Of a stretch of 55,651 nucleotides of DNA, positions 44,043 through 53,573 are shown piece after piece (the stretch's first letter is position 1; each line of letters opens with the position of its first letter). A program made the translations under genes and the position numbers. The stretch lies in the NCBI GenBank assembly GCA_964508975.1, contig CAZDVQ010000028.1, positions 1 through 55,651 of the forward strand, written 5' to 3'. A model generated the notes under the pieces. The model did no database searches. It was not told the origin of the DNA and saw nothing but the letters and a program-made list of their open reading frames with translations. Source of the DNA: CAZDVQ01 sp964508975. Lineage in GTDB: Bacteria > Bacteroidota > Bacteroidia > Chitinophagales > Saprospiraceae.

Positions 44043-44405
44043 ATGGGCGAGAATGTTGTGAAGGTTAAAAGTTTTACTTTTGCTGCAAGAGTTGTGAGGT
44101 TATGTATTTTTTTGAGAGAGCAAAAAAATGAATTTGTCTTATCAAAGCAATTGCTTAGAAGTGGGACCAGTGTAGGTGCAATGGTTAGAGAGGCTGAGCA
44201 TGCGGAATCTAAACTTGATTTTAAACACAAGATGAGCATTGCCCAGAAGGAAATAAATGAAACTATTTACTGGATTGAATTGCTTAAAGAAACAGATTAT
44301 TTAACCGACGAACAATTTCAAAGTATTCATTTAGATGCAGTTGAACTCATCAAGTTAATAACGGCTATTTTGAAGACAACAGCAAAAGTGCTGTCGAAAG
44401 CTTAG
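44043..44405 (+). CDS. four-helix bundle protein, 23S rRNA IVS-encoded type
   Basis: 120 residues from ATG 44043 (MGENVVKVKSFTFAARVVRL); an earlier ATG at 44031 lies in the repeat. Pattern of four amphipathic helices with LSKQLLRSGTSVGAMVREAE, HKMSIAQKEINETIYWIELL and LIKLITAILKTTAKVLS is the IVP/S23 family. Such genes occur inside 23S rRNA intervening sequences and also free in Bacteroidota genomes. The function is unknown; one relative (Avd) serves diversity-generating retroelements, but no reverse transcriptase is near. It is flanked by inverted heptamer arrays. Confidence 0.9.
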   Translation: MGENVVKVKSFTFAARVVRLCIFLREQKNEFVLSKQLLRSGTSVGAMVREAEHAESKLDFKHKMSIAQKEINETIYWIELLKETDYLTDEQFQSIHLDAVELIKLITAILKTTAKVLSKA

Positions 44406-44465
44406 ACCTCGCCCCTGAATACTCCAAAAAATCATAAGAAATAAATTAGTAAGTGATATTAATGA

Positions 44466-44516
44466 TTAACCATTTACCATTTACCATTTACCATTGACAA
44501 TTAACCATTAACCATT
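44466..44516. repeat. heptamer array, TTACCAT/TTAACCA type (right of the four-helix gene)
   Basis: Units of TTACCAT, then TTAACCAT. Reverse complementary in kind to 44012-44042, so the two can pair. Confidence 0.8.
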
Positions 44517-46232
44517 GTGATTAGTTTTTTCATAGCCAGCCGATTAGCCTTCCAGGGAAAGAAAACTTTCTCTCGGTTGATCATTCGTTTTGCGGTGCTG
44601 GCTGTGGCGCTCGGTGTAGGCATTATGATCATAGCCTCTGCCCTGGTAGATGGTTTCAAATCGAGCATCAGCGAGCGGATTTTTGACTTCTGGGGGCATG
44701 TGCAGATAACCCATTACAACTCGTACCAGAATTTCGAGGTGGTGCCCATCAGCAAGGCGCAAACATATTTCCCTGGTTTAGAGGAGCTTGGCCCATTTGA
44801 AGTAATGGTAGATGAAGGTCAAGAAGGCCAAGAAAAACTGGTGTTGCGCAAAAGTAACGCAGGCGTAAAACACGTGCAGACTTACATCAGCAAGGAAGGT
44901 ATTATCAAGACTAAAGACCAAATTGAAGGTATTATACTAAAAGGTGTAGATGATAATTTCGACTGGCAAACGGTGCAGAAATTTATCGTGTATGGCGATA
45001 CGATTGCGAGTCGCTCAAAAGCAGCTTACCGCCGTGATATCATCATCTCGGAAGTGACGGCCAAGCGCTTGAATCTTGACACCGCCAGTACCTTGATGGT
45101 TTATTTTGTTCAAAATGGCGAACAGCGCCAGCAGAAATTCAACGTTTGCGGTATTTACAAAACAGGCTTGGAAGAGTACGACAAACAATACGCCCTCTGT
45201 GATATCAGGGTTTTACAGGATTTGAACAACTGGAGGCCCTATAAGCTATATCCAGAAATTAACGTGCTGGAAGATTCTATCAGCTCGGCCAAGTACCAAG
45301 CTGGGAAAAACTTTGCGCCAAGCGTGGGCCCTTTGGCTACCGACCAAGATTGGATTACGGTACACGGGTGTTTTGACCGTACCGAGTATGCTTTCGTGGC
45401 ACCGCAGCTCACTTCAGGCAAAATGCCTTACGATATGGATAGCACGGGCGCACAAAAATGGATTGCCATTGGTGCTAGTCTAGCCAGTAAACTGCAAGTC
45501 AACGTCGGCGACAATATCCGTTTAGCCTACATGGATATTGATTCCAAGTGGGCGCCAAGCTACACGGTTTGTGGTATTTTCTCGGAAAGCAACAATACTA
45601 CCCTAAAAGGTAACGCCTTCTGTGATGCCGCTTCACTTCAATCCATGAACCGCGAGCTACCCAGCCAAGTATCTGGTTTTGAAGTATTTGCACAAGACAT
45701 TAACGATATTGACTTGCTGGGCTATTACATCCACGAGAATGTCTGCGAGCCAGAGCAAATGGCCCGGACCATAAAGCAGGTTTACCCCAACATATTTGAC
45801 TGGCTTAACTTACAGCATGTAAACGAGCGTATTATATTCTTGCTCATGCTCATCGTGGCAGTCATTAATATGATAACGGCTTTGCTCATCTTGATTATTG
45901 AACGCACCCGGATGGTTGGATTGTTGAAAGCCCTTGGTGCGTCAAACTGGCCAATCCAAATGATTTTCTTATACCAAGCCATGTATATCGTTGGCCTAGG
46001 TTTGTTGTTCGGTAATTTGTTGGGCCTTGGCTTCTGTTTCGCACAATCGAGCTTTGGGTTTATCACTTTGCCTGAGGACATGTACTACGTGAGCGTGGCG
46101 CCAGTGCATATCAATTGGCTCAAAGTATTGGCCATAAACTTGGGTACCTTTGTGTTGACCATTATCGTGCTGTTGATTCCTACCCTGCTCGTTAGTAAAA
46201 TTACACCCGTTAAAGCAATTAGTTTCAGGTAG
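44517..46232 (+). CDS. FtsX/LolE-type ABC transporter permease
   Basis: 571 residues from a GTG that immediately follows the heptamer array. N-terminal helix (LIIRFAVLAVALGVGIMIIA) with the LolCE-like start FFIASRLAF, a large extracytoplasmic MacB-like domain (about 50-440, longer than the usual 250), then three helices with the FtsX signature (LMLIVAVINMITALLILII, LGLGFCF..., LAINLGTFVLTIIVLLIPTLL). It works with a LolD-like ATPase (not in the window) in lipoprotein release or a similar mechanical task. Confidence 0.9.
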   Translation: MISFFIASRLAFQGKKTFSRLIIRFAVLAVALGVGIMIIASALVDGFKSSISERIFDFWGHVQITHYNSYQNFEVVPISKAQTYFPGLEELGPFEVMVDEGQEGQEKLVLRKSNAGVKHVQTYISKEGIIKTKDQIEGIILKGVDDNFDWQTVQKFIVYGDTIASRSKAAYRRDIIISEVTAKRLNLDTASTLMVYFVQNGEQRQQKFNVCGIYKTGLEEYDKQYALCDIRVLQDLNNWRPYKLYPEINVLEDSISSAKYQAGKNFAPSVGPLATDQDWITVHGCFDRTEYAFVAPQLTSGKMPYDMDSTGAQKWIAIGASLASKLQVNVGDNIRLAYMDIDSKWAPSYTVCGIFSESNNTTLKGNAFCDAASLQSMNRELPSQVSGFEVFAQDINDIDLLGYYIHENVCEPEQMARTIKQVYPNIFDWLNLQHVNERIIFLLMLIVAVINMITALLILIIERTRMVGLLKALGASNWPIQMIFLYQAMYIVGLGLLFGNLLGLGFCFAQSSFGFITLPEDMYYVSVAPVHINWLKVLAINLGTFVLTIIVLLIPTLLVSKITPVKAISFR

Positions 46233-46244
46233 TCCAAACATACT

Positions 46245-47471
46245 CTAAGGTACAATTAAGCTTGTTGCACCGGCGAGTCGCTCCATCAATTGACCTGCCA
46301 AGGGCCCGGGTTGCTCTATTTTAAGCTTGGTAATTACCGCTGGAATTTCAGTAGGGCCTTGAATACAAAATCCAGCCCCAGCTTGTATTAAAGCAGTGGC
46401 CTCTGGGAACTTTTGATGCTTTGGGCCAAATACCACAGGCAATGACCATACGGCCGGCTCCAATAAATTGTGCACCCCTTGGCCAAAACCACCGCCCACG
46501 TATACAATATGAGCATATTGGTATAGGTTTGACAACAAGCCAACCGCGTCCACAATCAACAAGGGGTCTTTTGGGTCAATCTCTACGATATTATGTGTCC
46601 AGAGCGCAGCCTGCGCTGGCAAGATTGCTTGAATAGCCGAAATATGCGCCATGGATGGCTCATGCGGCACGATGATACAACGTTCATTCTCCTGCAGTTC
46701 CTCCACAAAAGCCTTGATGACGGGCAAATCGCTTTCCCACACGCTCGCGAGTACATACACGCAAGGACAGTCCTTGATCCAGTTGGCTAAGGTAGGGATT
46801 GATTTCCCTGCTGCTTTGATCTGCAATACACGGTCAACCCTGGGGTCGCCAACCACGCTAACTTTGCTGGAAGGTAAAAACTCCAATAAGGGCAAGCTTG
46901 TATTGTATTGCAAGTAAATATGGTCAAACCAAGTCAATAGCTCTTTGAACAAAATACCGTACCACTTGAAAAAAATCTGTCCAGGTCTAAAATGTGCGGC
47001 AATGAGCCAAGTTTTAATGCTCCGCTCATGCAAGGTGCGCAAGTAAAAATACCAGAACTCATACTTTACAAAGAGCACCAGGTCAGGGTGAACTGCGTCA
47101 ATGAAACGTTGGGCGTTACTAGGGCTGTCCAAGGGAAGATAGCATACCAAATCGGCTTGCGCATATGATTTACAGCGCTCGTAGCCAGAAGGCGAGAAAA
47201 AGCTAAGCACAATACAATGCTCGGGGTATTTCAAACGGTATGCTTCCAATACGGGTCGACCCTGTTCAAACTCGCCTAAAGAGGCACAATGCATCCAAAG
47301 CACTTTTTTGTTTGTGGGCACTTGATCAAAAAGTGGCCACTGCCCTACCCTGCCATGTAGCCAAGCCTTGGCCTTCGGATTAAAGGGTGCCACCAGCCGA
47401 ATAGCCAAAGCGTAAAGCTGTAAGGCGAGTTGGTAAATAAACAGCGATATGGCGCGCAACAAGGGTTTCAA
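46245..47471 (-). CDS. waaA: 3-deoxy-D-manno-octulosonic acid transferase (KdtA)
   Basis: 408 residues. N-terminal membrane anchor (ISLFIYQLALQLYALAIRLV). GT30 fold: VLWMHCASLGEFEQGRPVLE with the catalytic Glu, VLSFFSPSGYE, LVLFVKYEFWYFYL, and GGGFGQGVHNLLEPA for CMP-Kdo binding. It attaches Kdo to lipid A precursors at the inner leaflet of the inner membrane. Starts only 16 bp from the divergent glycosyltransferase gene, so the two share regulatory space. Confidence 0.95.
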   Translation of the reverse strand: MKPLLRAISLFIYQLALQLYALAIRLVAPFNPKAKAWLHGRVGQWPLFDQVPTNKKVLWMHCASLGEFEQGRPVLEAYRLKYPEHCIVLSFFSPSGYERCKSYAQADLVCYLPLDSPSNAQRFIDAVHPDLVLFVKYEFWYFYLRTLHERSIKTWLIAAHFRPGQIFFKWYGILFKELLTWFDHIYLQYNTSLPLLEFLPSSKVSVVGDPRVDRVLQIKAAGKSIPTLANWIKDCPCVYVLASVWESDLPVIKAFVEELQENERCIIVPHEPSMAHISAIQAILPAQAALWTHNIVEIDPKDPLLIVDAVGLLSNLYQYAHIVYVGGGFGQGVHNLLEPAVWSLPVVFGPKHQKFPEATALIQAGAGFCIQGPTEIPAVITKLKIEQPGPLAGQLMERLAGATSLIVP

Positions 47472-47475
47472 TGCT

Positions 47476-47483
47476 TACATTTG
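47476..47483 (+). promoter_or_regulatory. -7 box fused to the start codon of the glycosyltransferase gene
   Basis: TACATTTGCAGGATG: TAnnTTTG, then CAGG, then ATG at 47488. Predicts a leaderless transcript. The -33 box is not clear. Confidence 0.6.
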
Positions 47484-47487
47484 CAGG

Positions 47488-48663
47488 ATGAAAGCACAAA
47501 CATACAAAATACTGTTCGTCTCTGATTGGTATCCCGACCGGTTCAGGCTCATGAACGGCATTTTTGTGCAAAAACATGCTCAGGCAGCCGCTTTACACCA
47601 TCAAGTTGGCGTGTTACATGCCGCTGGCGACCCTCATATCTCCCAGTACGACCTCGAGTACAGCACCGATAGTTTTGGTGTGCAGCAATGGAAATGCTAC
47701 TTCCCCAAGTCAAATTGGCCATTGGTGGGTGTTTTTATCAATATGTTGCGTTTGCTGCTGGCTTTGCGCAAGGCATATAAGGCTTATGCAAAAACCGCGG
47801 GCCAGCCAGATATTATCCACGGGAACATCTTCCCGCGGGGAGCGCTTATGGCCTGGTATATCAGTCTTTTAGCGGGTCGAAAACCTTGGATTGTCCACGA
47901 ACACTGGACCGGCTACCAAATGGATTTATACCAGCAACTCGGCTTCTTCAAGCAAAACCTAATCAAATTCCTGCTGCCCCGGCCCAAGATGATTTTGGCA
48001 GTGTCAAATGCCTTGAAACAAGCCTTGCTTCATATTAACCCTACCTTGCGCATCGAGGTAGTGGCTAATGTTTTGACGCCGCAACAAGGGCCACTGCAAT
48101 GTCCAATCGAACTGGAAACCGATAAAACCTACCTATTCACCGTTGGCCTAGATGATGTCCAGAAAAATGCATCAGGTTTAATCCGAACCTTCTTGAACCT
48201 AGCGCCCAATCATCGCGATTTGGTATTACTTGTTGCTGGCGATCATGCGGACAGGGCGGCCATTGAGGCCAGTATCGAGCACCACCCGCTGCGGGCTCAG
48301 ATCGTTTTCTTGGGCACATTGCCCAACGAACAGATATTGGCCATCATGCAAGCCAGCGCCTTTTACATTTGTTTTTCCAACGCCGAGTCGTTCTCGGTAA
48401 CGCTTATTGAGGCCATTAGCTTAGGCAAGCCTGTCATCAGCACGCGTTGTGGTGGCCCCGAAAGCTTTGTAACGCCTCAAAATGGCTTACTGATTAACGT
48501 GGGCGATGAAACAGCCCTAGCCCAGGCCATCCAAACCATGTTGGGCACATACCACGACTATCCTGCTGCGGAAATATCGCAGGAGATACTGGCCCGCTAC
48601 GGCATAAACGCCATCGGGCAACAACTTGATGCCGTGTATCAGGACTTACTTAAATATTCCTAG
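47488..48663 (+). CDS. glycosyltransferase family 4
   Basis: 391 residues from MKAQTYKILFVSDWYPDRF. N-terminal acceptor domain (MNGIFVQKHAQAAALHHQV; GNIFPRGALMAWYISLLAG; WIVHEHWTGYQMDL), C-terminal GT-B donor site with TVGLDDVQKNASGLI, LVAGDHADR and the ExxxE motif ISFSNAESFSVTLIEAISLG-like segment. Likely transfers a sugar to a surface polysaccharide or LPS core (neighbour of WaaA). The end overlaps the converging gene by 14 bp. Confidence 0.9.
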   Translation: MKAQTYKILFVSDWYPDRFRLMNGIFVQKHAQAAALHHQVGVLHAAGDPHISQYDLEYSTDSFGVQQWKCYFPKSNWPLVGVFINMLRLLLALRKAYKAYAKTAGQPDIIHGNIFPRGALMAWYISLLAGRKPWIVHEHWTGYQMDLYQQLGFFKQNLIKFLLPRPKMILAVSNALKQALLHINPTLRIEVVANVLTPQQGPLQCPIELETDKTYLFTVGLDDVQKNASGLIRTFLNLAPNHRDLVLLVAGDHADRAAIEASIEHHPLRAQIVFLGTLPNEQILAIMQASAFYICFSNAESFSVTLIEAISLGKPVISTRCGGPESFVTPQNGLLINVGDETALAQAIQTMLGTYHDYPAAEISQEILARYGINAIGQQLDAVYQDLLKYS

Positions 48664-49741
48664 CGGCAGTGTAGCGTTCCCAGCGACTGATTAACTCGTT
48701 GAAATTATCGGGTAGCGGCGCATGAAACTCGGTATATTCACCCGTGCCAGGATGCACAAAACCTAATAACCGGGCATGTAGTGCATGGTATGGCATCACC
48801 TCGAAACAGTTGAATATAAACTCTTTATACTTGGTAAAAACGGTTCCATAAGCAATACGCTCGCCGCCGTATTCAAAGTCGTTGAACAAGGGGTGACCAA
48901 TATGTTTAAAATGCACCCGAATTTGGTGTGTACGCCCTGTTTCAAGCCTACATTCCACCAGGGTCACATAGCCGTAACGCTTCAGCACCGTGTAATGGGT
49001 TACGGCGTGCTTGCCTTCATTGGGATTGTCGGTTACGGTGCGGATTTTCCGCAAAGTTGGATGTCGGGTAATATTTCCACGGATAGTACCTTCTTCTTCA
49101 GGTAAATCGCCCCATACCAGCGCTACATAACGGCGATTGATACTGTGGTCAAAAAACTGCTTGGCCAAGGCCTGCATCGCCACATCCGTTTTGGCTACAA
49201 CTAGCAGACCCGTGGTATTTTTATCAATACGGTGTACCAAGCCTGGCCGGTCGGGGTGCTCCTTATCCAGCAAGGGCATTTGTTGAAACTTGTAAGCTAA
49301 TGCGTTAGCCAAAGTGCCCGTATAGTGCCCGTACGATGGATGCGCCACCATGCCAGCCGCTTTATTGACAATCATCACGTGCTCGTCCTCGTGCACGATT
49401 TCAAGGGGCAAATCCTCGGGGATGAGCTCATACTCCGCCCGTGGTTTGGTCCACTCCACCGTGATGATATCTTTAGGTTTAATCTTGTAATTCGACTTGA
49501 CTGCTTGGCCGTTTACCTTGATAAAGCCATCTTTAATTGCGTTTTGCACCTTATTGCGGGTGGCTTTCTCCATGCGAATCATGATGAAAAGGTCAATCCG
49601 CATCGACTCTTGGCCTTTGTCGACGTTATACCTGTAATGTTCAAAAAGGTCCGACTCGGTGCCCTCTACTTCCTCGTCGTCTTGTTCGTCTAGTTCGGCC
49701 TCGTAAGGGCTTTGTTCTAGCTCGTCGTCAAAAGGTGTCAT
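48650..49741 (-). CDS. RluA-family pseudouridine synthase (RluD-like)
   Basis: 363 residues. Acidic N-terminal tail (about 1-40, Glu/Asp-rich), S4 RNA-binding domain (about 47-110, IDLFIMIRMEKATRNKVQNA, GFIKVNGQAVKSN), catalytic domain with LVHRIDKNTTGLLVVAKT (catalytic Asp) and RTHQIRVHFKHIGHPLFND. Isomerises uridines in 23S rRNA (RluD-like) or tRNA; the S4 domain suggests RluD/RluC type. It starts three bases after the lipB stop and forms an operon with it. Confidence 0.92.
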   Translation of the reverse strand: MTPFDDELEQSPYEAELDEQDDEEVEGTESDLFEHYRYNVDKGQESMRIDLFIMIRMEKATRNKVQNAIKDGFIKVNGQAVKSNYKIKPKDIITVEWTKPRAEYELIPEDLPLEIVHEDEHVMIVNKAAGMVAHPSYGHYTGTLANALAYKFQQMPLLDKEHPDRPGLVHRIDKNTTGLLVVAKTDVAMQALAKQFFDHSINRRYVALVWGDLPEEEGTIRGNITRHPTLRKIRTVTDNPNEGKHAVTHYTVLKRYGYVTLVECRLETGRTHQIRVHFKHIGHPLFNDFEYGGERIAYGTVFTKYKEFIFNCFEVMPYHALHARLLGFVHPGTGEYTEFHAPLPDNFNELISRWERYTAARNI

Positions 49742-49744
49742 GTT

Positions 49745-50500
49745 TTATAAATTACGCGTAAATTGCTTAATATCAATGTTTTGATAAGACAGTCCAAATA
49801 TTTCCCGATAATGAAACATCAGGGCTTCTTCTACTTCTTGCAGGGGAACTGCATGGCCTAATTCGGCTTGTAAAGAGGTCACGCCTTTATCCGGAATGCC
49901 ACAAGGTACGATATTCTTGAAGTAATCCAAGTTTGTGTTCACGTTAAACGCAAAACCGTGCATGGTTACCCAGCGGCTCAAATGGATGCCAATGGCCATT
50001 ATTTTGCGGGCTTTAGGCCCATCTGGATCAAGCCAAACGCCCGATTGACCTACTACCCTACCCGCCTCAATGCCGTATTGGGCACAAACCCTGATACCGG
50101 CTTCCTCCACGTAACGCACAAATTTGGCAATATCCGTGAAAATATCATCTAGGTCAAAAATGGGGTAACCCACCACCTGGCCAATGCCGTGATACGTAAT
50201 GTCGCCACCGCGATTTATCTTGTAAAAAGTAGCCTCAACTGCTTGTAAACCAGCCTCATCCAACAAAAGGTTATCCTCCGAGCCATTGCGGCCCAAGGTG
50301 TACACATGCGGGTGCTCGCAAAGCATAAAATAGTGCTCCACGGGCTTAGGCAGCAGGCCAGCCTTTAGCGCGTCGCGGTTGTCAAGCTTGCGCGATATGA
50401 CCTTTTCCAGCAATTGTTGTTGCAATGTCCAAGCCTCGGGGTAAGCAATGCGCCCAGCCCGGATCAGATTGGTCCATTTTGAATATTCTGTTTGTTGCAT
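49745..50500 (-). CDS. lipB: octanoyltransferase LipB
   Basis: 251 residues; ATG 50500 gives MQQTEYSKWTNLIRAGRI, and the extension to 50776 is translated family-A repeat. LipB features: HPHVYTLGRNGSEDNLL, RGGDITYHGIGQVVGYPI, GQSGVWLD, ARKIMAIGIHLSRWVTMHGF (Lys) and the catalytic Cys in VPCGIPDKGVTSL. Transfers octanoyl from ACP to lipoyl domains. Minus-strand TATCTTCG (50508-50515) may be its -7 box. Confidence 0.95.
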   Translation of the reverse strand: MQQTEYSKWTNLIRAGRIAYPEAWTLQQQLLEKVISRKLDNRDALKAGLLPKPVEHYFMLCEHPHVYTLGRNGSEDNLLLDEAGLQAVEATFYKINRGGDITYHGIGQVVGYPIFDLDDIFTDIAKFVRYVEEAGIRVCAQYGIEAGRVVGQSGVWLDPDGPKARKIMAIGIHLSRWVTMHGFAFNVNTNLDYFKNIVPCGIPDKGVTSLQAELGHAVPLQEVEEALMFHYREIFGLSYQNIDIKQFTRNL

Positions 50501-50507
50501 TAGCCCG

Positions 50508-50515
50508 CGAAGATA
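50508..50515 (-). promoter_or_regulatory. variant -7 box upstream of lipB
   Basis: Minus strand TATCTTCGCGGGCTAATG: near-identical to the block before fur (TATCTTCGCGGCCTA). Confidence 0.4.
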
Positions 50516-50590
50516 AGAATCATTCGTTAAATCTGCGATATGACAGAACCATGTTGCTGGTATGATTGTTGAGTGTAATTGTTTTGCTTT

Positions 50591-50693
50591 TTTTGGGCGT
50601 TGCGGCCTTCGGCCGCCGCTGTCCTCCGGGGTTCGCGTTGCTCCGTGCTGCGCACCAGCCGCTGCGCGGCTGCCCTCCGGCCAGCTAACGCAG
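50591..50693 (+). repeat. family A triloop-hairpin repeat (A9)
   Basis: GGGCGTTGCG head, GCGGCC-TTC-GGCCGC, GTGC-TGC-GCAC, AGCCGC-TGC-GCGGCT, CCTCCGGCCAGCTAACGC tail. The most regular copy. Confidence 0.85.
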
Positions 50694-50714
50694 CCTAACC
50701 TTACAACTCTACCC

Positions 50715-51962
50715 ATGACCAACGCTTCTTCAACCTCTTCCAGCATGTGTTTAACCAGGGCTATACGCCAGTACAAGCCTTGTCAAGACACGGTAGAGGC
50801 CAGCATAGCAGGACTCTCCTTTGAAAGCTACAGGAGCATCGATGATATTGCGTATCAATGGGATACACTCAGTCAGGTTGGTCATATTTTTAGCAGTACA
50901 GCCTATTTAAAAACAGTAGAAGCCGCTCCACCTCAAGGCTTGGATTGGCGCTACATGCTCATCAAAGAAAACGATGAACTGATTGGGGCACTGTACTTCC
51001 AGATTATGCCTTTCAACGCCGAACAGTCTTTAGATACCGAAAACCCCAGCAAAGAAAGCTGGACCAAGCGCCAGCTGAAAAAACTGGTGCGTTTTAATGC
51101 GCTCGTCTGCGGCAACTTGCTGCTCAGCGGAGCACACGGGTTTGTGTTCAAGCCAAGCGTCGACAGCAATAAACGCTTTGAATACATGCACCACGGCATG
51201 AAACTCATGCGCCAGACCTTGCAAAAAGAAGGTATCAACTGTGCGGTATCCTTTGTGAAAGACTTTTGTGGCGATGAACACTTGCAGTGTACGGTTAACC
51301 TAAAACCTGTGGGTTTCCACCCATTCAGCGCACAGCCTTGCATGCGCATGGACTTGCCCGAGTCATGGAACAGCTATGAAGATTACCTCATGGCGCTTGG
51401 CTCAAAATACCGCATGCGTGCCCGCCGTGCCGTGAAAAAATCGGCAGAGTTCAACTACAAAGAACTCGACCTCGATGGGGTAAAACTGTACAAGGATATC
51501 ATGTACAAGCTATACCGTAACGTACGCGAAAAGATTGATTTCAGCTCTTTCGACTTGAATCCTGATTACTTCGTAGCACTCAAAACGCAGTTCGGCAACG
51601 ATTACCGTGTGTTTTTGATAGAAGATAAAGGACAAGCCATTGCCTTTTATACAGTGGTGAATAACGGCCCAGAACTGGACGCCCACTTTCTAGGTTTAGA
51701 TTATAGCTACAACACCAGCCATCAATTATACCTACGTATTTTGTTGGAAATGGTCAAAATGGGCATTGAAGGCGCCTATAAATATATCAACTTCTCGCGC
51801 ACAGCCATGGAAATCAAAAGCTCCGTTGGCGCTACGCCCGTTGATTTGTATTTTTACCTCAAACACCACAACCCTTTGATTAACAACTTTATGCCCGCTG
51901 TTTTCAAACGCCTTACGCCTGTCGATAACTGGACACCTCGCCATCCATTTAAAGAAGAATAG
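50715..51962 (+). CDS. acetyltransferase-like protein (BioF2/FemAB-type GNAT fold)
   Basis: 415 residues; ATG 50715 (MTNASSTSSSM) chosen because the upstream extension is translated repeat. N-terminal region (HIFSSTAYLKTVEAAPPQGL), then MALGSKYRMRARRAVKKSAE, KLYRNVREKIDFSSF, and DYRVFLIEDKGQAIAFYTVV / LGLDYSYNTSHQLYLRILLE, the GNAT repeat of FemAB-like proteins. These enzymes add an amino acid or acyl unit to a cell-envelope or small-molecule acceptor. Exact substrate unknown. Confidence 0.8.
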   Translation: MTNASSTSSSMCLTRAIRQYKPCQDTVEASIAGLSFESYRSIDDIAYQWDTLSQVGHIFSSTAYLKTVEAAPPQGLDWRYMLIKENDELIGALYFQIMPFNAEQSLDTENPSKESWTKRQLKKLVRFNALVCGNLLLSGAHGFVFKPSVDSNKRFEYMHHGMKLMRQTLQKEGINCAVSFVKDFCGDEHLQCTVNLKPVGFHPFSAQPCMRMDLPESWNSYEDYLMALGSKYRMRARRAVKKSAEFNYKELDLDGVKLYKDIMYKLYRNVREKIDFSSFDLNPDYFVALKTQFGNDYRVFLIEDKGQAIAFYTVVNNGPELDAHFLGLDYSYNTSHQLYLRILLEMVKMGIEGAYKYINFSRTAMEIKSSVGATPVDLYFYLKHHNPLINNFMPAVFKRLTPVDNWTPRHPFKEE

Positions 51963-52014
51963 TGAGATGTGAGTTGTAAGATGTGAGTTGTGAGTTGTAA
52001 GTTGTAAGTTGTGA
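51963..52014. repeat. heptamer array, GTTGTAA/GATGTGA type
   Basis: Repeated GTTGTAA and GATGTGA units directly after the stop codon of the acetyltransferase gene. The rest of 51963-52192 is AT-rich with no gene. Confidence 0.75.
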
Positions 52015-52192
52015 TCAAAAAAAACATACTTAATATTGTTATTAATCATTTAAAACAAAGCTGTAGCTACGCTAAAAAGTAGTATTATTGCTCAAGACTA
52101 AGTGACAACCCTTAAAAATCAACAAACGATTCAAGGCTCAGGACACTTATGTGAATTAAAAAAAAAGAGAATTCCCAAACAAATAAAATAAT

Positions 52193-53509
52193 ATGAAATC
52201 CTCTTTATTCCAAGTCATTCTTCTGGCCTTTAGTGTACTCACGTTTATGGGGTGTATCAATCTTTATAATACTAAACCTGATTTTACTACGGATTTTACA
52301 CAAAAGGCTGTATTTAACTATTCAATTGACGAAGACGATAATGTTGAAATTGCATTCTCTTCACAAGAAAGTACAATGTTTAAAGGTTCGGCACTAGTGA
52401 GTGATGATTCTTTTTTTAAGATGGCTGTTGTTCAATATAAAGACCTGGCTGAGTTATATCAATTTAAACTAGATACTGATATCAAAAAAATGATAGCAGG
52501 AATAAGGTTAATTGAGATTGATAAACCAAAAGCAGCTCTATCTTTTTTAAATGGGAAGAAATTCATAGCTTCTGGCAAGCAATCTAAGCATTCTCCATGC
52601 CTAGATATAGTATATAAGGAAGGTGATTTGTCAGAGGAGATGCGATACCTTTGCCAAAGAATTTTAGAATATTACCGTCCGGCCTATTTACACAGCGAGA
52701 TGGCACTTTCAATGGATTTCGGGCACGACGATACTACCTCTATGATAAACACTTTGTATAAACTAGAACATAGCTTATATAGAAGTTACAAAGGCGAAAG
52801 GCAGTCTGTCGAACAATTAAGCACACTTGGGAAGTACCCTAGATACCAGCTTTTATTAATTAGTAATCAGCTGTTGAACCACAAGGATTTAGATAAATTC
52901 TTGAATAGTTTGAAGGATAATATATTCCCAACTTATACCAATAAATATTCTAAACTTCTGGAAGTGGTTTCAAAATTCAACTTTGAAAAGAATTTGTTTA
53001 GTAAGCAAAATAGACGAGAAGCCTTAGAATTCCTAAACAAGAATAATTACTGCTGTCCCTTGTGTCAAGAAATTTTATTGAATAATAATACCGAAAAAAA
53101 GCATGCAATCATTTCATTAATTATGGCTAATTGTGAGGTATGTTTACTCGAAAATACTTTTGACGAACAAGATCATTTAGTATTGTTGAATACTGCTATT
53201 TCATACTATCATTTGGGAAATAGCAAAGAGGCAGAAAGCATAATTAATCATATTTTGCAGAGAAACACCTTACATATAGCAAGCATAGAACGAAATGAAT
53301 ATGAAGCCCTCCTACTTTTATTGGCAATTGCTACTAAAGAAAATGAGATGGGTAAAATTAAGAAAATAGCGAATTACATTAAATCTAAGTATTTCTATAA
53401 AGGTAGTGAAACCCAGCACACATTTAAAGATTTTTTCATGGATGCATATTGTAAATATATAGAACAGTCTACTTCAAAGGCAGATGAACATTATGATAAA
53501 ATATTTTGA
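52193..53509 (+). CDS. orphan lipoprotein with helical (TPR-like) C-terminal half
   Basis: 438 residues. Lipobox LTFMGC (C21). The second half is a series of amphipathic helices (LLNTAISYYHLGNSKEAESI and similar) like TPR repeats. Cysteine pairs occur in YCCPLCQEIL and NCEVCLLENT, giving CCxxC and CxxC patterns that might bind metal or form disulfides. AT-rich (similar to 29442-30568), so possibly acquired. Not recognised. Confidence 0.7.
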   Translation: MKSSLFQVILLAFSVLTFMGCINLYNTKPDFTTDFTQKAVFNYSIDEDDNVEIAFSSQESTMFKGSALVSDDSFFKMAVVQYKDLAELYQFKLDTDIKKMIAGIRLIEIDKPKAALSFLNGKKFIASGKQSKHSPCLDIVYKEGDLSEEMRYLCQRILEYYRPAYLHSEMALSMDFGHDDTTSMINTLYKLEHSLYRSYKGERQSVEQLSTLGKYPRYQLLLISNQLLNHKDLDKFLNSLKDNIFPTYTNKYSKLLEVVSKFNFEKNLFSKQNRREALEFLNKNNYCCPLCQEILLNNNTEKKHAIISLIMANCEVCLLENTFDEQDHLVLLNTAISYYHLGNSKEAESIINHILQRNTLHIASIERNEYEALLLLLAIATKENEMGKIKKIANYIKSKYFYKGSETQHTFKDFFMDAYCKYIEQSTSKADEHYDKIF

Positions 53510-53573
53510 TTTAAGTTATTTCATTTCAAAATTATCTAAGTTTACCATTATAGATCAAGGCACCCCAGTAAAC

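Noticed and set aside
44043..44405. diversity-generating retroelement (four-helix protein resembles Avd)
   Set aside because: No reverse transcriptase, template repeat or variable-repeat target was found within the window.
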